Shown piece after piece: positions 57,946-64,000 of a DNA stretch of 64,000 nucleotides. The stretch is taken from assembly GCA_016271365.2 (NCBI GenBank), contig CM028129.1, positions 432,952,501 through 433,016,500 on the forward strand, written 5' to 3'. The notes beneath the pieces were generated by a model, which saw nothing but the letters and a program-made list of their open reading frames with translations, ran no database searches and was not told where the DNA came from. The stretch is from Neoceratodus forsteri (taxonomy: Eukaryota; Chordata; Ceratodontiformes; Ceratodontidae). Position numbers and translations under genes: made by a program. The number at the start of each line of letters is the position of its first letter. The stretch's first letter is position 1.

Positions 57946-58449
57946 ATAACATAGTACTGCAAGCACATCATTTGTTCAGCACAAAATATCTACAAAATGA
58001 GTGGTGTTTCATTTATACATACCTTTCAGTTTTTTTATAATTAGCAAAAAAACAGCAGAACATTTTTTTTTTTCATTTTTTGCAACAAACAACTGCAAAT
58101 AGCTTTAAAATGAAATATGATAGCATGGTACTCTGAGCACAAAAGTTGTTCAGCACAAAAATATTTACCAAATTAGTGGTGTTTCATTTATAGATACCTT
58201 TTAGGTTTTTTATAATCAGCACAAAATGGCAGGAAATAAATTTTTTTCACTTTGTTGGAGGTATGGCATATATGGAATATGCTACCTCCCTACTGCAAAT
58301 ATTGTTGATACTTTTTATTCTCATGCCAATTGACCTGATGACATTGCTCATGGCTTCACCACTCATGATATCATCAGGTCAGTTGGCACTCAAACAAAAA
58401 TATCAACAATATTTCCAGTGGGGGGTAGCATATCCATTGTATATTCTTT

Positions 58450-58640
58450 GCAAAAAAAACTCTGTTAATGCATCAGTTTGAGTTGCTATTAAAGCGGCAA
58501 AAGTATGGAAACGCAATGTTAGGGTTTTCAACACTAACTCCGCATTCCCCCTAAACAGCCAAAGGGGCAAGACAACACAAGCAACCACAGACATCCATCA
58601 TTAGGTAAGACAAACAGCATACAACTCTTTCCAAATGACA
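58450..58640. repeat. Single arm related to the foldback element at 2750
   Basis: TGTTAATGCATCAGTTTGAG, AATGTTAGGGTTTTCAACAC, ACAACACAAGCAACCACAGA, CATCATTAGG and TCCAAATGACACAAGAG align in order with 2755-2950. It follows a hairpin (58278-58432) built from the inner edge of the host element (TATCAACAATATTTCCAGT repeated and inverted). Confidence 0.65.
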
Positions 58641-58703
58641 CAAGAGACATCCATCATCATGGTCCAGTGCTTCTGTAACCATGGATACACATGCACACTT
58701 TCA

Positions 58704-59175
58704 CACCACCTGGGAAGTGCGATATAAAATTCCCACAGGATCACATTATAAACTGTAAGAAAGTAATAACACACAGTGGGATGTGTGGCAATGCTAAACT
58801 GCTGCATGCCCCAGGTGGATTGTAAGACATGAGGCACAACTGGGTGCCTTCAACCACCTGGGAAGTGTGGTACATAATTCAAATAAGATTATATTATAAA
58901 TGTTTAAGTGATCAGTATCACACAGCAAGTTATGCAGCAAGGTTAAACTGCTGCATGCCTCGTGTGGGTTGTGAGGCACGAGGCACAGCCTCGTGCCTTC
59001 AGCCACCTGGGAAGTGTGATATACTGTAAATTTCCCTTAGGATCAAATTGTAAATTGTAAGTAAGCATTAACACATGACAAGGTGTGTGATAATGCTAAA
59101 TTACCACACCCCTAAGTGGGTTGTGAGGTACAAGGTGCAGCTGAGTACCATCAACCACGTGGGTGGTGATGATGT
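58704..59175. repeat. ~150-bp tandem repeat, three units plus a partial
   Basis: Units start at 58704, 58854 and 59003 with CACCTGGGAAGTGTG, a partial at 59155. Each includes AAACTGCTGCATGCC-like sequence, GTGGGTTGTGAGGCACGAGG and GTGCCTTCAACCAC. The last two motifs are inverted copies of each other, so each unit can fold. Confidence 0.8.
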
Positions 59176-59654
59176 CACCACTCAAGTGCCAAAGACACCT
59201 ATGCTGCCATGAAAGCACATGCTAAGGATGTGGGAGAGTCATCAGGTGGCTGCTCTGAGGAGCACCAAGTGCCTGGCTTCTTTGTCTGGAAACAGAGGTA
59301 GCATTCTAACTTAAATGGCAAACAGATGAATGACACAAAATTAAACCAAAAAAGGGAAACAGCAGCAAGGTGAGATATAGCTCTGGGTAGTATGGCGAAG
59401 GCAGTTTTCTTGTGCACTAAATGCAAGGAAGAAAAGAAAGTGTCAGTGGGTGGTTGCATGAGAAATGCAGCATGCCCTAGATCACTTCACCTGATAACGT
59501 AAAGTAGAAATACAAGAATCTGTGGCTCACACTGTCACAGCGAGGTGGTGTTGACAGAGCAGAGGAAAACAGAAATGGAAACATTAAGTGTACAACAGTT
59601 TTGCACCCCTCCCCCCATTCAGAAGGTGGGAGCTATTTGAATAGCAAATTGCAG

Positions 59655-59866
59655 TTTATTTTAGTCCTTGGTAACTGGGTAAGGCCCACTAGGCACAAGT
59701 GCCTGTTTTCAGGGGTGACCTGGGAGCACTGGGTGGTTAAGTGACTCACTCAGAGTCACACAGTATGCAAGTGGAGGTTGTGAGAATCAAACCCAGGGCT
59801 GGTCTGCTGGATGTACTAAGCTCATTCACAGCTTGTTACTCTAACCTCTAGGCTATACTGCAAGCC
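59655..59866 (-). mobile_element. tRNA-derived SINE, family B, copy 3
   Basis: On minus: GCAGTATAGCCTAGAGGTTA (box A region), CTGGGTTTGATTCTCAC (box B region), ACTTGCATACTGTGTGACTC, GTCACTTAACCACCCAGTGC, CCAGGTCACCCCTGAAAACA. The last blocks are shared in order with the copy at 9018-9221. Confidence 0.8.
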
Positions 59867-60680
59867 CAAGTTTGGTTAACTGCAGGAGGGCACAAGAAGA
59901 AAAAATATCAATAATATTTCCAGTAGGGTGGTAGCATATTCCATTTATGCCATACATCAAAAAAAAAGGAAAAACATTTTAATTTCCTGCCATTTTTGCT
60001 GATTATAAAAAAATCTAAAATGTATCTATAAATGAAACCACTCATTTAGTAGATATTTTTGTGCTGAACAACTTTTGTGCTCAAAGTGCCATGCTATCAT
60101 TTTTTTATTTTAAAGTTATTTGCATTTATTTTTGCAAAATGTGAAAAAAATTGAAATTTATGATGTTTTTTGATAATTATAAAAAACTAAAAGGTATATA
60201 TAAATGAAACATGACTCATTTTGTAGATATTTTTGTGCTGAACAAATGTTGTGTTCACAGTAACGTGCTATCATTTTTTGTTTTAAAGTTATTTGCAACT
60301 GTTTACTGAAAAAGTGACAATTGAATTTGCTGCTGCTTTTTTTGCTAATTATTTAAAAAAAATAAAAGGTATCCATAAATGAAATACCACTTATTTTGTG
60401 GATATTTTTGTGCTGAACAACTTTCATGCTCACAGTACCATGCTATCATTTTTCATTTTAAAGTTGTTCGCATTTGAATATGGTTAGTGGAGCTAGAATA
60501 CATCTGCACAGCTGGCATCTCTCTCGTGACTGACATCATCAAGACAGCCATTTTAGGATTTTTTAAAGCAGAATTTTTGAATCAGGAGAGGCTGTGTTTA
60601 CAATTTTCAAATGCTATGAACTGCATTTATCCTACTTTAATAAATGCATTTTCAGTATAAACGTAAATAACGAGTTCCGG

Positions 60681-60688
60681 TGACGTCA
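60681..60688. promoter_or_regulatory. CRE/ATF-type site in the L1 5' end
   Basis: Perfect TGACGTCA palindrome about 10 bp inside the proposed L1 start and 110 bp before the first ORF1 ATG. CREB/ATF proteins bind this sequence. A role in L1 transcription is inferred from position only. Confidence 0.4.
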
Positions 60689-60794
60689 CTGGGATGACTG
60701 CAAGCTAAATCACAGAGCTCCTCTCCCGCCGATTTAATAATATATACTCCCATCAAATTATAACTCAGAAATACAGTGCAATCGACAGCCTGAG

Positions 60795-61889
60795 TTGAAG
60801 AAGATGGCAGGAAAACAGCAGCGAAACAAAAACTCCAAATCGATGAGCAATTCAACTAAATTTAAGCAGCTAGTGCTCGATGAAGATGTGGAGGGTTTTG
60901 GGGCCCAGACACCTAGCAGACGCACGGCATCAGAATCCTCACAAGGGACAGACATTACAGAAACTACAGATCCGTAAATAATGCATAGAACACTCCAACA
61001 AATCCTCTCAACAGTCACCAGAATTGATTCGTCTCTGACAGACCTTAAAAAAGAGGTACAAGCATTAAATAAAAAAGTCACACGTAATGCTGCGAACCTT
61101 ACCATGGTTTCAGAGGCCCAGGAACGCCTAGACAGGCTAGTTTTGCTATTACTGCAGAGAGATCGAGAAACTCAATGACGGCTGGAAGATCTAGAGAATA
61201 GGTCTAGAAGAAATAACTTTAGAATCCACGGAGTGCCGGAGGATGCCGAAGAGGGATTTCCCTCAACAATTGACTTTGTGCAACATATATTGCGTTCAGT
61301 ATTATCTCTCCCCTCGGATATCAAGCTAGACATTGATCGAGCACATCGATCCCTCATTGCAAAACCCCAAGAATCAACAGCCAGGCCACATTCCCTGATT
61401 GTGCGGATGGTCTTTTTTCAGAGCAAAGACTGGATTTTGCAAGAGGCTTGGAGGCACAAAGATCTTAAGTATAAAGAAGTACCTATTTTTTTTGAGCAAG
61501 ATTTCTTGGCAGCCTTGCAGGCAGAGAGGCAAATGGTTAAGGGAGTAATCAGAGAATTAAAACCAAAAAAAGGGATCAAAGCTCAACTAATGTTCCCTGC
61601 CAGGATCAAAATTCATTTGGATACAGGTACAAAAATTTTCTCTAATTTGGTGGATGCAGCACCAGTCCTTCAGAACCTGGAAGTACCTCTTCCTAACCTA
61701 GAGATGCAAGAGCTGGAAAAAAGCCTCAAGTCCAAAATGTGGTCGAAGGCCCCTTACTTCAGAGGACGGAAGAGAGCTGCCCCAGGCTCCTACCCGCAGG
61801 AGTTCTCCTCGGACATTCGAAACCTGATCGGGAATACCAAACTTAGACCACAGGAAGACGGAAAAGAAATACAAGTAACCGAAGGATGA
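60795..61889 (+). pseudogene. L1 ORF1 (RNA-binding chaperone), two in-frame stops
   Basis: One frame throughout, interrupted by a TAA at 60975-60977 and a TGA at 61176-61178. It starts MKKMAGKQQRNKNSKSMSN; the second methionine may be the real start. Residues ~60-125 predict a coiled coil (LQQILSTVTRIDSSLTDLKK, EVQALNKKVTRNAANLTMVS), the trimer segment of L1 ORF1p. LEDLENRSRRNNFRIHGVPE is the start of the Transposase_22 RRM-like domain. LDIDRAHRS and SLIVRMVFFQSKDWILQEAW follow, and a C-terminal domain comes after (FEQDFLAALQAERQMVKGVI, then basic residues). The tail ends in a lysine- and glutamate-rich stretch to 61886. The family protein coats L1 RNA in the cytoplasm. Only two nonsense changes suggest moderate age. 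Confidence 0.88.
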
Positions 61890-63467
61890 AAAGGTTGCAG
61901 GGGAAACAAACTGACTGTCACGGTGGATCTAACAACGGGAGAAGAGACAAAACTCAGGAAAACTTCATGGAAGGGGAAAAAGGGTTGGGAAGAAAGGAGA
62001 AAACTTTGAACACATGTAGAATAACCTCTCGAGTTTGCCTTACATTTTAATAACGGATAACGTTTGATAACGGACGTGCACTCCAGAAATGAGATGGGGG
62101 GGGACGAACAGACAAAACCGCTTTATAAGAATATAGAATCAGAATTGGAGATGCATCCTTGGTCGAAAGATGAAGATTCTTTCAGGTAAAATGAAATGTA
62201 TAATTGGGAAAGGAAAGATATTTTAAGAGACATGCATATATTTCTGTATGAAGGAATGCCTTCTCTAGATGCATAACCGGTCATGAAAGCGAAAGAGCGT
62301 GGGGGAGACACCAGAATTATAGGACCTCCCTGGCATATACTGTGTTGGAAAAGTTTAAGGCAAATAATCAGGGGTAACTTGCTAAAGGCTTTTACAGAGC
62401 AGAGATGGAGGATGGAAAACACAAAGATTTATTGGTTGGAGAAGGGGTAGGTAGAAGCAGAAGATAAAAAAGATAAAGACAGATTAGAAAAGGTAAAGAC
62501 CTGACTTGAATAACTCCTTAAAATAAAGGTCAAAAGCGAAAAGGAAAAGTGGGTTAAAAATGGGAATTCAGGAACAAAATAGCAAGTAGATAAGGAAAGA
62601 TGAGAGAGATGCCTTTCAAGTACAAGGTACTACTCGGATTTATATGTGTAGATGTTTTTGAGAGGGGGAAGACAAGGAAGCATAAAAGGAAGTAGGCGAG
62701 TCATTGAGGGGGTAAAGAAGTGCAATATGCATAGGAAAAAAGAGGGGCATTGTTACAAAATGTAGGAAGTAGGGAAGAGGTCATGAATACATGCCCAACA
62801 GGGAGGGTCTTACGTAAAGAATTGGAAGGGGGGAGGAGTAACGAGAAAATACTCTTAGGAACAGAAGCTCCTTAGCCCCACTCCAATAACCCCGCTTAAC
62901 GTTTAAAAAGGGTATCATTAAAGAATTATAAGTGTCATATAAAGTGTGTAAGAGGATGAAGCAAACCGTAGGGGGGAACAGAACAGAGTGGTTTAGAAAA
63001 AGGATTTAACATGGGAGAGGAAGGAAGGAAGATATTAAAGAGGGAAGGGGAAAAATGGAGGCGGGGGAGGGGAACTTAAAGAGAGACATCTGAAAGTGAA
63101 CTTTTAGCTTTGGTCGGATCCTGAAAGTGACGGGTTTAAGGGGGTGACTGGGGCCTCCCTGAGGGGAACCCGTAGCACCTCCTACCCTGAGTAATAGGGG
63201 CACTGATTGGGTCAATTTGACCCCCCACAGTTTTTCTGTGGGCTTCACATGGAAGTCAGAGAAAAGGAAAACAACGAAGTTATGTATATAGTTTCAAAGT
63301 TTGTTGTTAAGATAGTACAGAATGTATGTACTATGTTGATAGTTAAATACTTAAATTTTTACTTTAGTAACCTTAAGTTTAATTTGAGGGTCTTGCAGGC
63401 TGGACGGAAAATAGGGAGAAAGGTGAGTGAAACAATGGCTTAAAACAGACATAATCCTAGAAGCAAC
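61890..63467. other. L1 inter-ORF spacer, 1.58 kb, purine-rich
   Basis: No coding frame of note on the plus strand. The strand is strongly G/A-rich (for example GGAAGGAAGGAAGATATTAA and GAGGCGGGGGAGGGGAA). Most L1 elements have a spacer of well under 200 bp, so this is unusually long. The region upstream of ORF2 in the minus-strand L1 (45549-46599) is likewise ~1 kb and lacks ORF1, in keeping with a long spacer there too. Confidence 0.6.
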
Positions 63468-64000
63468 ATGGCCTCCTTAAATATCATTTCTTACAATGTG
63501 AAAGGGGTCAATTCCCCAATTAAAGCGAACAGGCTATTAACTGAACTCCAACAGCTAAGATGTAGCGTGAAGCATTTTGCAAAGACACACCTCTCACAGT
63601 TAGAACACTCCAAACTTAGAAGAAGATGGGTGGGCCAAGTAGTATCATCATCGCATCCCACAAGCAAGAGAGCAGGGGTAGCTATACTTTTTAAGCATAA
63701 TAGCCCCTTAAAGGTACAATCAACAGAAGAAGGATTTCAAGGTAGATTTGTCAGGGCTACCTGTTTGATGCAAAATAAAATATTGCATTTGGTAAATGTA
63801 TATGCCCCTAATGTGGGCACAGAAAAATTCTTAGGGGAAATTTTTAATAAGCTAGCCGACCTACCCCAAGGCCAGATATTAATCGGAGGGATTTTAATCT
63901 GGCACCCTCACACGATTGGATCGATCATCTAAGAATACAAGCACCAATAAGGCAGCGAGTAAAAGCTTAAGCCCTAATGGCTGAATTTGGTATGGTGGAT
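63468..64000 (+). pseudogene. L1 ORF2, N-terminal endonuclease, cut by the window end
   Basis: Begins MASLNIISYNVKGVNSPIKA, the typical L1 ORF2 start (ISYNVxGxNSPxKR). SKLRRRWVGQVVSSSHPTSK, RAGVAILFKHNSPLK and ILHLVNVYAPNVGTEKF are conserved endonuclease blocks. The catalytic QETH block reads AKTHLSQ, so the glutamate is lost. A frameshift near 63890 turns GGDFN into GGILI. RT and the rest lie outside the window. Confidence 0.88.

Larger units (their letters stand above)
56363..60670. mobile_element. Long-armed TTAA-type (Kolobok/T2-like) DNA element, non-autonomous
   Basis: Begins TTAAAGGACACCTAAACC, the TTAA plus AGG start typical of T2/Kolobok-type MITEs known from frogs. The left arm (about 56430-58312, minus a CR1 insertion) is the reverse complement of the right arm (about 59905-60670): AAAACTGCATTATTAAAGTA, AATGCAGTTTCATAGCATTT, CACAGCCTCTTCTGA, CTAAAATGGCTGCCTTGAT and CATGAGAGAGATGCCAG all have complements in 60480-60660. 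Each arm contains three ~175-bp tandem units. The right end is missing because an L1 starts at about 60671. The centre (58312-59905) holds other repeats and a SINE. No transposase found. Confidence 0.7.
60671..64000 (+). mobile_element. L1-clade LINE with intact-looking 5' end, runs off the window
   Basis: Starts near CGAGTTCCGGTGACGTCACT, where the arm homology of the host element stops. Short 5' UTR, ORF1 (60795-61889), a 1.58-kb purine-rich spacer, then ORF2 from 63468 into the window edge. Because it begins with a plausible promoter and complete ORF1, this copy was full length at the 5' side. Confidence 0.85.

Overview
The window is a pure transposon landscape from a large, repeat-rich vertebrate genome. 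I found no host exon, rRNA or tRNA gene. The mix of element types is most like an amphibian, and caecilians would fit well: a DIRS1-like tyrosine-recombinase retrotransposon with inverted termini, L2, CR1-like, Rex1-like and L1 LINEs, a Penelope remnant, a PIF/Harbinger element with paired Myb-like and transposase genes, a TTAA-type foldback transposon and two tRNA-derived SINE families. A salamander or lungfish cannot be excluded. This is inference from element content only.

Layout. 0-5.5 kb: a decayed CR1-like LINE, a ~280-bp repeat with dyad symmetry, a foldback element with ~235-bp arms, and a Penelope-like remnant (GIY-YIG region) ending near a large palindrome. 6.8-11.6 kb: SINEs, a 76-bp minisatellite, a second array of the dyad repeat and a ~325-bp duplicated unit. 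11.9-17.5 kb: a plus-strand Rex1-like LINE preceded by ~130-bp tandem monomers that look like promoter units. 17.5-19.6 kb: a minus-strand L2. 19.6-23.4 kb: a PIF/Harbinger element whose transposase keeps its DDE residues and an apparent 121-bp intron. 25.4-29.4 kb: a second Rex1-like LINE. 29.8-33.1 kb: a minus-strand L2 with EN and RT, ending in a (GATA)n tail. 37-38.1 kb: three palindromic MITE-like elements. 39.2-50.9 kb: a whole DIRS1-like element with both inverted terminal repeats, gag, RT/RNase H, tyrosine recombinase and internal complementary region, split by later insertions (an L1 with a perfect 15-bp target duplication, a SINE, a SINE fragment, and a 121-bp insert with an 11-bp duplication). 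52.6-57.9 kb: three more CR1-like fragments and a foldback element. 56.4-60.7 kb: a long-armed TTAA-type element with ~175-bp tandem repeats inside each arm, cut at its right arm by an L1 that runs off the window end.

Almost every coding region is broken by frameshifts or stops. Several reverse transcriptases have lost one catalytic aspartate (YADN or YAND). The Harbinger transposase is the best-preserved gene, with one frameshift. The most interesting items are the DIRS insertion stack, the Rex1-like LINE leader (tandem monomers, one carrying a small signal-peptide-like ORF, then a basic/hydrophobic/NPGP segment shared by both copies), the inverted-arm element carrying tandem repeats, and a shared tRNA-SINE family with four copies here. 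Element names rest on motif recognition without database searches.
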